Shown: positions 9,422-17,224 of the stretch, piece after piece
Layout of the letters: every line of letters starts with the position of its first letter
Numbering within the stretch: the first letter of the stretch is position 1
NCBI RefSeq assembly: GCF_000373985.1
Contig: NZ_KB892900.1
Coordinates: 62,001 to 126,000, forward strand
Direction: 5' to 3'
Source: Desulfobacter curvatus DSM 3379
Lineage (GTDB): Bacteria; Desulfobacterota; Desulfobacteria; Desulfobacterales; Desulfobacteraceae
Length of the DNA: 64,000 nucleotides
The notes under the pieces: model-generated
Seen by the model: the letters and a program-made list of their open reading frames with translations, nothing else
Told to the model about the DNA's origin: nothing
Databases searched by the model: none
Made by a program: the position numbers and the translations under genes

Positions 9422-9829
9422 CCTTACTGTCGGCCTGAAACGTGGGATGGCTGCACATATTATGAAATATTGAGAAAGTTTGCAGGTGTTAACCACCATC
9501 TGTTTAAGCTTCGTCTCCAGGATAAATTTACCTAATCAATTTCCACAAAACGCCCTGTTACTCCAGAGCATTTCCAACACTAAAGTTCACCCTCCGAATT
9601 GTGAGTAGCCTGAATACTTGAAAAAAGTGAGGGCCTTTATTGACCAGCTTGCCGGCGACACATGATAGCCAACAGTTCCTTTTGGTTCAGAATTAAAGGG
9701 AATTAAATTGACTGTTGCAATTTTTGACAGGGGATGTTTATTAACTTTAGTTATCTTGATTTTCACTATATGGAATCCGCAATCACCATCGTTTAGTGAT
9801 TCCGCACATAAATTGGATTAAAATTAAAA
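9422..9829. other. Gene-free stretch with decayed repeat copy
   Basis: No coding potential recognised. Around 9549-9645 the sequence aligns loosely with 10815-11040 (for example CCTGTTACTCC against CCTGTCACTCC, and a CTAAAG-TC-CCCTC-GAATTGTG segment in both). This suggests two eroded copies of one ancestral sequence. A short inverted pair AATCAC/GTGATT lies at 9781-9801, ahead of the next gene. Confidence 0.35.
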
Positions 9830-10690
9830 ATGACCTATTCTTTATACATAAACGGTGTCTATGAAGATGTTCTCGAAGAAATCCTAAAGGCCCAAACATC
9901 AGAGCCCGGATTAATTTGCTATTTACAACCATATGCCTCGGACACCATTGTTCGTCTCGCTGAATCACCCCCAACAGAGAGCGATCCAGTAATGCTATAC
10001 ATTTCGCTTACTTCCTCTTTACCGTTTGTCTCCTACCGTACAGAAATTGTGGGTTGGGAGAATAAAGCAGAAATTGATTCTGCCCGTCTCGTCAAATTGA
10101 ATGATCACATTAAAAAGTATCAACCCGGGGAAACAGAAATCTATATGGTGGGTGGAAACGATAAGTCATCGAGAAATCTTATCTCTGTCCGAAATATGGA
10201 GCGAATAAAAATCCCCATACATGTATCAAGCTTTGTAAAATTGTCGAATAACCAGCCTCTCAAGCCAAGAACCAGGTCCGGTGGCTGGTCATACATTAAA
10301 GAGATCCCACAATGGGTCGGTTCAATTCCCGTAATGGCAGTTGAGGACGAACTATTTCAAGACTTAGATCAACAAGTATCTGCATCAATGCAGAGCACTA
10401 ATGAATCACGAGCGGAAAGACTTCAAGCTGCGGCAAAATATCCCGAATCAATTCAGGTAGTATCAAAAGGATTCAAACGTAATGCTGATGTTGTTGCGGA
10501 AGTATTGGTGAGAGCTAACGGCCATTGTGAAAAATGTGGGAAGGAAGCTCCCTTCAAAAGGGCAAAAGATGGTACGCCTTATCTTGAAGTTCATCATAAA
10601 ATCATGCTGTCAGAGGGAGGTGAGGATACTGTCGAAAACGCAATTGCAACATGTCCCAATTGCCATAGGGAGCTTCATTTTGGCGAATAA
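9830..10690 (+). CDS. HNH endonuclease with unknown N-terminal domain
   Basis: A 286-residue protein whose C-terminal 60 residues form a McrA-type HNH nuclease: CEKC (about 232-235), LEVHH (His255-His256) and CPNCH (275-279). The first ~190 residues are not a recognised domain. The segment around ISLTSSLPFVSYRTEIVGW faintly recalls PUA/EVE-type modified-base readers, which are found fused to HNH nucleases in modification-dependent restriction enzymes; that link is inference from a short stretch. No methyltransferase is adjacent, which would fit a modification-dependent rather than a classical restriction enzyme. Confidence 0.75.
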   Translation: MTYSLYINGVYEDVLEEILKAQTSEPGLICYLQPYASDTIVRLAESPPTESDPVMLYISLTSSLPFVSYRTEIVGWENKAEIDSARLVKLNDHIKKYQPGETEIYMVGGNDKSSRNLISVRNMERIKIPIHVSSFVKLSNNQPLKPRTRSGGWSYIKEIPQWVGSIPVMAVEDELFQDLDQQVSASMQSTNESRAERLQAAAKYPESIQVVSKGFKRNADVVAEVLVRANGHCEKCGKEAPFKRAKDGTPYLEVHHKIMLSEGGEDTVENAIATCPNCHRELHFGE

Positions 10691-11229
10691 GCAACGAAAA
10701 TCTAAACCTGGACGCAATACTTGTTATCACCAGCGTAACTCTGCTTATTTAGTATTGGATTTTACCAAGACGAATGCCCCATATTTGATTGATTAAGCCG
10801 TCATAATTTCCCCTGTCACTCCGGGCTTTTCACAGCACACCCAAAACATTTTTTTAATCCAAATTGAACGACTCGGTCCTGCGCCGATCACTGCGCTATG
10901 GTTTGTCAATTGAAAAATACCATATCTTGTGCCAGGCCTTTATGATAAGGAGATGGAGGCTACAAACGCTAAAGCTCGCCCTCGAATTGTGGGTGGCTGA
11001 AGGACTGGAAAAAGAATTGAACGCCATTATTGACAAGGGTTTCGACCCACAATCATACCATAATTGCTCGGTTTTGTGTTTCTCAATGGGTTCATTCAAG
11101 CTTTCGATTTACATCAGGGGCTCGGTTGCTATTGAAAATTATCCTATTTTCTATTTTTCTAACAGGATAACATTATAAATTCAGGCTTTAACAGAAAAAA
11201 ATTACATACTCACTTGTCATGGGGTTCAT
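10691..11229. other. Gene-poor stretch with eroded repeats
   Basis: An open frame at 10864-11178 (104 codons) has no recognisable protein features and probably is not a gene. Part of it (about 10969-11038) resembles 9576-9645, and 11092-11165 resembles 13425-13490 (CTTTCnATTTACATC and the following 50 bases). These look like remains of duplicated, decayed sequence. Confidence 0.35.
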
Positions 11230-11817
11230 ATGGATAAAAAAACATTGTCATTAAATATAAGCTGGGAAATTCATGATAATTGGACAGAGGTATTAGCTGG
11301 TACATATTACATTTTGAATGATCCATTATGTAATACAGCTAAAAAAATCTCTACATCAGTTCTAACAAGAACAGTAATTATACTTTCTCATCAAATTGTT
11401 GAAATCATGTTTTTTAATACAATTCATGAATATTTAAGACAACACAAATCTGAATTACCAGTATCAACAGTTGAGGCGGTTGAGAATGGTATTGAGGATA
11501 ATATTGGATTTAAAAGAGCTTTTATAAGGTGGCCAAAGCTCTTAATAAATAATGCTTTTGACCGTTCTTGCGAACCATTAAGTTCTCAGGAGCGTTTAAG
11601 AAGGCTGCGAAATGAATCAATTCATTGGCCAGCTGGGAACGCAGTTAATGATTTAGCAAATAGTGCATACTATACAGCAATTGAATCAGCAAAACTTATT
11701 TATTCTTATTTTTATAATTGGGAAGAATCAGAATATTCTAAGTTTGTTGAAAAATATCCTGCATCAACCAATGTGCACTTAATAAAGGCAATGCAAATGA
11801 CTAAAAAACACCTATAA
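11230..11817 (+). CDS. HEPN-like hypothetical protein
   Basis: A 195-residue, mostly helical protein without signal peptide or membrane segment. It carries R127-N128-x3-H132 (RLRNESIH), the R-x4-6-H motif of HEPN domains, many of which are RNases in defence and toxin systems; the motif is preceded by a helix with RLRR. The assignment rests on the motif and predicted helicity only. Base use is clearly AT-richer than in the surrounding metabolic genes. The stop codon lies inside attC-like site A, as expected for an integron cassette gene. It converges on another gene with the same motif at 11887. Confidence 0.55.
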   Translation: MDKKTLSLNISWEIHDNWTEVLAGTYYILNDPLCNTAKKISTSVLTRTVIILSHQIVEIMFFNTIHEYLRQHKSELPVSTVEAVENGIEDNIGFKRAFIRWPKLLINNAFDRSCEPLSSQERLRRLRNESIHWPAGNAVNDLANSAYYTAIESAKLIYSYFYNWEESEYSKFVEKYPASTNVHLIKAMQMTKKHL

Positions 11818-11892
11818 CATAAGCATCTACAAAGACATGATATCCTCGCGGCTCCCTTACTTTTTGCGTTGGTTAAATTAGCCGTGTTAGAT
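11811..11892 (-). repeat. attC-like site A
   Basis: Read on the minus strand it begins ATCTAAC (11886-11892, fitting RYYYAAC), continues ACGGCTAATT, then an AACGCAAAAAG...GCCGCG core, and ends at GTTATAG by the stop codon of the plus-strand gene. Its left half and core match site C. The stop codons of both flanking convergent genes fall inside its ends. Confidence 0.5.
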
Positions 11893-12936
11893 TTTCTCTG
11901 TACCTAAGAGCTTCATTGCTATAATTTTAGCCTTCTCTACCGGCAATTCAGTTTCCACAAGATTGTCTCCGTGTGCTAATTTATCACGAATCTTCTTAAT
12001 ATCTATAAAATCGTTAACATCCTGATCGTTAAGATCATCCCACGCCAATATAGCACACCAATGAAACCTTTGTGCTAAATTCCTTGAGTCATTAAATCTA
12101 TCTTCAAAGAATAAATTACCTGACTGGCTTAGGCGTTGAGGCACATTAAAAACTGATTTTGCATCGCTTTCATAGCTAAGTGATTTAAATTGTCTGTGAG
12201 TCTCCCTCTCAATAAATAAAAAATAGTTTAAAAATTGTTTAAGCCGATCTTTCTCGTTTAATGCAGAGTAAAAATGACGGCTTGTTTTATATTCAAGCTT
12301 TCCATAAAGATCCGATGATTTTGACAGAGAAACATCCATTTCAATGGATGTTTTTCCTGATGATACAATTACATTTGCACTCCCTGTCATTTTGAGATCG
12401 AATAATGTAACTCCGTTATTGGTTTCTCCAAATACTGCTTTTTTAACTAATATTAAAGATACAGGCCTTTCCAAGGTCGAGAGATGAACCACTAATGAAG
12501 TGATTATACTTGGGAGCGATTCTTTTTCCCATTTTTGAATATCTTGTTTCCCCTCGGGGAATGCGTCGTACGTAATGATGCTGCCTTCATGTTCCTTTCG
12601 GTAACCGCCTTTTAATGTCCGAGTCTGAAATTCTTTAAAAAATATAAATGCAAATGGACGACTCACCTTCTTTTTTTTAATCCATTCTTGTTCATCTTCA
12701 TCAATAAAATCATCACCGATCAGTAGTCGGCATGCATCATTAATAGAGTCGGATATTACCGCAGTGCAATTTTCACCAAACTCAAACGGTTTAGAAATTG
12801 TTGATGTGCTATTGGGATTGAAATTGATACCTTGAATCGAATAAACCATAACAATCCCAAATTGAATTTCTAACACATCCGACACAGGGTACTTTGTAAA
12901 TCCCATATTTTCGATTACAGACTTCGAGAATATCAT
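11887..12936 (-). CDS. Hypothetical protein with C-terminal HEPN-type motif
   Basis: A 349-residue protein of unknown function. Near the C-terminus it has IRDKLAHGD, giving R317-x4-H322, the arrangement seen in HEPN domains of ApeA-like and related RNA-cutting effectors. The preceding ~310 residues form an unrecognised alpha/beta region with no transmembrane segment. The start follows an AGGAG site with 6-base spacing, 16 bases after a GTTAGAT core (site B on the minus strand); the stop codon overlaps site A. It is thus bounded by attC-like sites on both sides, like a gene cassette. Its function as an RNase is inference from one motif. Confidence 0.6.
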   Translation of the reverse strand: MIFSKSVIENMGFTKYPVSDVLEIQFGIVMVYSIQGINFNPNSTSTISKPFEFGENCTAVISDSINDACRLLIGDDFIDEDEQEWIKKKKVSRPFAFIFFKEFQTRTLKGGYRKEHEGSIITYDAFPEGKQDIQKWEKESLPSIITSLVVHLSTLERPVSLILVKKAVFGETNNGVTLFDLKMTGSANVIVSSGKTSIEMDVSLSKSSDLYGKLEYKTSRHFYSALNEKDRLKQFLNYFLFIERETHRQFKSLSYESDAKSVFNVPQRLSQSGNLFFEDRFNDSRNLAQRFHWCAILAWDDLNDQDVNDFIDIKKIRDKLAHGDNLVETELPVEKAKIIAMKLLGTEKI

Positions 12937-12952
12937 AATGGGCTCCTGAGAA

Positions 12953-13010
12953 ATCTAACCGTAATAAGCCGCGTGGCATTTTGCGTCTGCACTAGCCTGG
13001 CTATGCATAA
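12953..13010 (-). repeat. attC-like site B (degenerate left half)
   Basis: On the minus strand the right half reads GACGCAAAATGCCACGCGGC, then TTATTACG and GTTAGAT (12953-12959), which fits the GTTRRRY integron core. The left half (TAGCCAGGCTAGTGCAGACGC) resembles the start of site C but has lost a clear RYYYAAC end. It sits immediately upstream of the minus-strand gene at 11887-12936. Confidence 0.45.
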
Positions 13011-13547
13011 ATAGCTATTAAAGTAATAATGTTATCGTTTATTTGTAAAGTAATTGGAGATTAACAATTCTTTAACGATAAATGCAACAGTCAACTGGTA
13101 CCTTAAAAATTTACTTTTCTTCTGGACTTGAAGATCGTTGAATATATCTATGGCCAATCGCTATTGTTCAAATTTTCTGAACCCCAATATATGGTGTCTG
13201 TGCCTATTTCAAAAAAATGAGGGCTAATACCATAAGTACTCAGGCTTATTTTTCTATATTTATAGCCAGTAAGAAGTGCGAGCAGAAGTCAATGTAGCCG
13301 ATCCTTGGTTTAAACCAAACTACATTTGATTTTGAGCCATTAATGATAACAGGTTCGTGGTCCTTCCAGTAGCGAAAGAACTGTTCGAAGCTTAAGGAAA
13401 TAGTGTCCGAAATAAGTTCCTTAAAACTTTCTATTTACATCGGGATGCTTAGTTGTTAATAAAAATCATCCGGTTTTCTATAATCGCTGAAGTTTCGGGC
13501 TTGCTTACAGAAAAGCAAATGTCACTTTTCGAGGAAGCAAACAAAGC
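13011..13547. other. Gene-free stretch, AT-rich
   Basis: No gene recognised. A near-inverted pair (TTATCGTTTA near 13031 and TTAACGATAA near 13072) and the eroded repeat at 13425-13490 shared with 11092-11165 are the only structure seen. Confidence 0.3.
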
Positions 13548-13700
13548 ATGGTTTTTTTAAAAAATAGCGTTGAAATTGAAGGTCTGCAATACGAAGGCGG
13601 TACAATAAGGCCGACGATCGAAAACTCTACTGCGACTCGCTTAACGAAAGATCGGTCTGAACAGTTGCTAAAAATGAAAACTATTCTTAAAACACATTAA
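13548..13700 (+). CDS. Possible 50-residue cassette ORF
   Basis: A short frame of 50 residues (starting MVFLKNSVEIEGLQYEGG). A GAGGAA ribosome-like site precedes the ATG by about ten bases, and the stop codon lies 7 bases before the ATCTAAC end of attC-like site C, the normal placement for a cassette gene. No family recognised. It may instead be the tail of a decayed longer gene, as overlapping frames upstream also look protein-like. Confidence 0.35.
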   Translation: MVFLKNSVEIEGLQYEGGTIRPTIENSTATRLTKDRSEQLLKMKTILKTH

Positions 13701-13707
13701 AAGCAGG

Positions 13708-13766
13708 ATCTAACAAGGCTAATCAGATGACGCAAAAAGCCGCGCGGCTGATTAGCAACGTTCTCG
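13708..13766 (+). repeat. attC-like site C
   Basis: The best preserved attC-like element. It opens with ATCTAAC (13708-13714), followed by AAGGCTAATCAG, a GACGCAAAAAGCCGCGC core, then CTGATTAGC, which is the exact complement of GCTAATCAG, and AAC-GTT (13757-13762). The terminal bases (GTTCTCG) depart from GTTRRRY, as can happen when the neighbouring cassette differs or the site has decayed. The spacing and fold match short bacterial attC sites. No integrase gene is seen within the window. Confidence 0.55.
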
Positions 13767-13806
13767 GAGGAATGGCACCACATAAAAAGATAATTACAAG
13801 GATAAT

Positions 13807-15018
13807 ATGCTAAAAAGAAGTATTATAATAGTTTGTATTTTCATACCTTGCCTATTTTGTGCTGGATGTGCTTATTACACAACATACGAAACGAGAGATC
13901 CTTTGATCATGGTGTCAAAATACCAATTTACTTCTTCAAACTATAAAGAAGCAGATGATTATTGCCAAAATTTCAATATGAGATTGAGGGGAACAAAGCT
14001 TAAAAAGGATAATAAGCTAAACAAAGATCTCGAAGAGATATTACAAAATGTCATGATCTCATATAACAAATTGTCTGCCACTTACTTCTTTTCATTTTAT
14101 GATAAGAATTATCATTGCTTTAACAATGAATATAATGGATATAACTGTCCAAAAATTGATATAAATATTTTTGCAATTTCAAAACCAATCACGTGTTCTT
14201 ATCCTAATGGTGAAATTCATCTCAGTCGATCGTATATAGATGGCGGGTTAATTTATAGCGCGAAAAACAAAGCACAATTAACCGCCTTGATTGCTCATGA
14301 ATTTATACATATTAGACATGGCCATGTCCGGTATCAATGGGCAGTGGCGAATGCAATAAATCAATTCAAAAATGAACAGCGTAAAACCAACTGGACAAAA
14401 TATCTTAGAGTATTACCGATCTCATACTCTAATATGCTTTATAGTAGTAGAAATTTATCGGAAATCAATCTGATTGATTATCATTTAGAATGTATGGCCG
14501 ATGTTTATACTGTTTTATTATTGAATCAAATGGGTTATAAAATTGACCATTACATTAATCTGCTTTCAAATCTTATGAATTATCTTCAAGCTGAAAATCA
14601 AATTGATAGTATAAGAATCGATGAACTAAAATATAGAATTCAATCATTAAAATTTATGTCACAAATTAATAAAACACAACTACCCAAATACCTAATGGTT
14701 GAAAGAGAAAGTACGAGTATAAATTATTATAATCAACAAAGTCCGCAATACTTTAAATACGAGTTTAGTAAGTATCCAGAATTAATAAAATATGCTGCCT
14801 ATTGGTATAACGCTCTAAATTCAATGGGGAAAATTGTATACACAACAAAATTCGCTTTTTACCCAAACAATGTTGCAATGCCTATCAATACGAATCAATA
14901 TAATTCTCTTCTGCTCAGAACTGAGCATGGAAATTTACAGCCATCTGAAATTAATTATTGTATCGTGTTTCCAGAAAAACTTATAGAAATTCCTATTTTT
15001 CCATTCATTTATAATTAA
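13807..15018 (+). CDS. M48-type metallopeptidase lipoprotein
   Basis: A 403-residue protein exported as a lipoprotein (signal ending CAGC, lipidated Cys21). It has the zinc-protease motif HEFIH (164-168) followed by IRHGH. A downstream ECMAD (E228, D232) supplies the third metal ligand as in M48 peptidases, here in the order seen in periplasmic BepA/LoiP-type enzymes. The rest shows no known domain. It is very AT-rich and begins 45 bases after site C, with an AGGA site. A second lipoprotein follows 13 bases later, suggesting a protease-partner pair at the cell envelope. Confidence 0.75.
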   Translation: MLKRSIIIVCIFIPCLFCAGCAYYTTYETRDPLIMVSKYQFTSSNYKEADDYCQNFNMRLRGTKLKKDNKLNKDLEEILQNVMISYNKLSATYFFSFYDKNYHCFNNEYNGYNCPKIDINIFAISKPITCSYPNGEIHLSRSYIDGGLIYSAKNKAQLTALIAHEFIHIRHGHVRYQWAVANAINQFKNEQRKTNWTKYLRVLPISYSNMLYSSRNLSEINLIDYHLECMADVYTVLLLNQMGYKIDHYINLLSNLMNYLQAENQIDSIRIDELKYRIQSLKFMSQINKTQLPKYLMVERESTSINYYNQQSPQYFKYEFSKYPELIKYAAYWYNALNSMGKIVYTTKFAFYPNNVAMPINTNQYNSLLLRTEHGNLQPSEINYCIVFPEKLIEIPIFPFIYN

Positions 15019-15031
15019 AAAGGGAGGGGCA

Positions 15032-15694
15032 ATGTTAACTGCTTTTCATATTAAAAGAAAACTCTTAATAACTCTCATGAGTATTTTTGTTATCTTATTT
15101 ATAGGTTGTACAAAAATGAAAAAAAATATGAATATTCCTATATACCTTGATAGGATAGAAGGTGAATATAGCATACCTGACAGTTTCAATTCATATACTT
15201 TGTTTTTTGCTACTTCATACGAATTAAACAAGCCTTTTGACAAAAAATATTTAAAAAAAATGAACAAACAATTCAAAAGTTTTGGAAAAAGTATTGGAGA
15301 AAACCACCTTGCTGTATGGGTTAAAAATATTGACTCTGATGATTTGAATGTTGATTTAGGCAAAACATACGCTGATAGATTGCATAGGTGGTACAACTCG
15401 GAGTTAAGCTTTTACGATGGACCGTATTTGATTTTTATGTCAAATACACCTGATGCTATTCCAAGATCTGATGATTTTCTGGTCGTGATTAGTTTTAAGA
15501 ATAAAAAGCCAGAAGCAATTACAGAGATTATCGAATATTTGGAGGCAACAATCAGACGGGATGAAATCTCAAAATACAAGATTCAAACAAAATTATATTG
15601 GTTAGATTTTGAGACATTCCTGGTGGAAAATAAAGAGAGTCTTAAAACTATTGGAAAAGAAATAATTATTAAGGTCATTGAAAAAAGATTATAA
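15032..15694 (+). CDS. Hypothetical lipoprotein
   Basis: A 220-residue protein with a basic N-terminus, a hydrophobic stretch and a lipobox (LFIGC), so it is probably membrane-tethered outside the cytoplasm. No domain recognised in the mature part. It lies 13 bases behind the M48 lipoprotein, with an AGGGAGGGG ribosome site, and shares its AT-rich composition, so the two were probably acquired and are expressed together. Confidence 0.65.
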   Translation: MLTAFHIKRKLLITLMSIFVILFIGCTKMKKNMNIPIYLDRIEGEYSIPDSFNSYTLFFATSYELNKPFDKKYLKKMNKQFKSFGKSIGENHLAVWVKNIDSDDLNVDLGKTYADRLHRWYNSELSFYDGPYLIFMSNTPDAIPRSDDFLVVISFKNKKPEAITEIIEYLEATIRRDEISKYKIQTKLYWLDFETFLVENKESLKTIGKEIIIKVIEKRL

Positions 15695-16216
15695 CCGGAG
15701 ATCCTATTACAGTATCAATTTTTTAAAATTCAACAAGCAAAATGCACTCGGGTGAGCCGGTGATTTTGGTGGTTAAAATCGTAAAAATCAGAATTTTTAA
15801 GGAATAGCAAAACGACAGATATTGGTATTTAACCGGGCTGCCAAGATTTTGAATACAGTGATCAATTCCAAAAGAATGAATCAGGATATCGGAGCCCACG
15901 CCAGTGAACCTTACAAATGGTAGGGCTCGCTTTCCGGAGAAAACGTGCTCCCCAAAATGTTGTGCTTAGATTTTTTCCGCTGGTTACAAATCTTACGGTT
16001 AAACGTCGGATTAAAAAACTTGATTTTACCAGACAAAAAAATATTCTTAATAGAGCAGACTACCTCCAAAGCAAGGTCCATTTTCCGGGTGGAAGACTCC
16101 CCCGGACTTTTCCCAGTCCACATCTATTTTCAAATTTTAAAAGTGAATGAATTCTACAGGAACCATAATTGGGATAGGTAAATAATCATTGTATTAATGC
16201 TCAAACATTTTCAATA
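15695..16216. other. Gene-free stretch
   Basis: Only short frames without family resemblance. A 37-codon open segment ending near 15922 reads like a decayed gene tail. No attC-like site is visible here, so the cassette-like region appears to end at about 15694. Confidence 0.3.
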
Positions 16217-16654
16217 TCACCTGCTTGTGCTCTGATAATTCCAGGGATTAATCAATCTCAATCCGTCGATCTCATCAAAATTTTTGATGTCTCGAGTCGC
16301 CAGAATCAGGTTTGCCGTTTTTGAAATTGATGCGATCTGTGCATCTTCTACACTGACTGGTCTGCCGATTTTTGTTCTTTTGGCCACTATTACTGCGTAC
16401 TCAACAGCGGCCTGATCATCAAACGGTAAGCATCTGCCCTTAAAATCTTCATCAAACATCTGTTGAGCCAATTCAAATAACATGGTCTTCTTTTTCCCAT
16501 CATTCAGTAGGGAGATACCAAGGAAAATTTCAGCAAGAGTTATTGAACTGGTCCATAGATCCCACTCGGATTGTTTATCTAACCAGAAAACAACCTGCTT
16601 ATTCGGCGTGGGTTTCATCAACTCTGATAACACATTCGTATCAAGCAAAATCAT
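16217..16654 (-). CDS. PIN-domain toxin, FitB/VapC family
   Basis: A 145-residue PIN-domain endoribonuclease toxin. The acidic active-site residues are in place: D5 in LLDTNVLSE, E43-type glutamate in TLAEIFLG, and aspartates in VEDAQIAS and ATRDIKNF. The sequence order and ending with GL-LINPW resemble FitB-like proteins. It overlaps the antitoxin gene by four bases (ATGA), giving translational coupling. The toxin is expected to cut RNA when free of its antitoxin. Confidence 0.88.
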   Translation of the reverse strand: MILLDTNVLSELMKPTPNKQVVFWLDKQSEWDLWTSSITLAEIFLGISLLNDGKKKTMLFELAQQMFDEDFKGRCLPFDDQAAVEYAVIVAKRTKIGRPVSVEDAQIASISKTANLILATRDIKNFDEIDGLRLINPWNYQSTSR

Positions 16655-16908
16655 TTTTCTTCATCCAGTTGGGCATCTGCCGAAAAACGTGGTTTGGATC
16701 TCTGGATTTCAGGTAAAATGACACCGCCGGCACTAGCGAAACGGTTAGCAATTCGGGAGCCGATCCCTTTTGAACAGCGTTTTTCCAGCAGAAATTTTTT
16801 AAGAATTTGTCTGGCCTCCTCTTCCATGGATCTATCATTCATGGCGGCAGCCATACGCAGTTTTGCTTTAATTGAATCGTCCACATTTCTGATTGTCAAG
16901 CTTCCCAT
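16651..16908 (-). CDS. FitA-type ribbon-helix-helix antitoxin
   Basis: An 85-residue protein with an N-terminal ribbon-helix-helix (SLTIRNVDDSIKAKLRMAA, then SMEEEARQIL), the DNA-binding part of FitA/VapB antitoxins. The C-terminal tail would bind and block the PIN toxin encoded immediately downstream. A GGAGG site lies 4 bases before the start. Autorepression of the pair is usual; the AT-rich 60 bases upstream contain repeated ATTGAAAT elements that could be its operator. Confidence 0.85.
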   Translation of the reverse strand: MGSLTIRNVDDSIKAKLRMAAAMNDRSMEEEARQILKKFLLEKRCSKGIGSRIANRFASAGGVILPEIQRSKPRFSADAQLDEEK

Positions 16909-17224
16909 TATGCCTCCTTTATTGGGGGTTTCTCTGATACAATGTGTATTTCAATATAGTATGATTTCAATGTATGCAACGCCATCACAATTGTCAATAT
17001 GTGGACAGGAAAGAGTTGCGGAGCCAGTGACGATGCAACCTTCTTTATCATTGAGGCTTTGACAGATCAAACCAAAAAAGTTGAGGTGAGGACCTAGAGC
17101 CCCTCATTGATTTTTGTCCATATTCCTATTAGACTGTGGGCCAATTGATATTGAATATGACCTCGAGTCGTATTCATTTTTCAAACCTAAAATTTGTCGG
17201 ATTCTTTTCACAAAGGACAATGTC
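16909..17224. other. Divergent intergenic region
   Basis: Lies between the minus-strand antitoxin gene and the plus-strand large membrane protein, so it must hold both promoters. AT-rich sequence with two ATTGAAAT-type repeats (minus strand) sits at about 16940-16980. No RNA gene recognised. Confidence 0.35.

Noticed and set aside
10864..11178. 104-codon frame between the HNH and HEPN-like genes
   Set aside because: No ribosome site, no family likeness, and part of it is an eroded repeat copy found elsewhere outside any gene.
9062..15694. A complete mobile integron
   Set aside because: No integrase gene or attI-like primary site was seen; only attC-like elements are present, so at most a CALIN.
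15911..16181. Overlapping 70-78 codon frames on both strands
   Set aside because: All three compete for the same bases, none has a ribosome site or recognisable motif.
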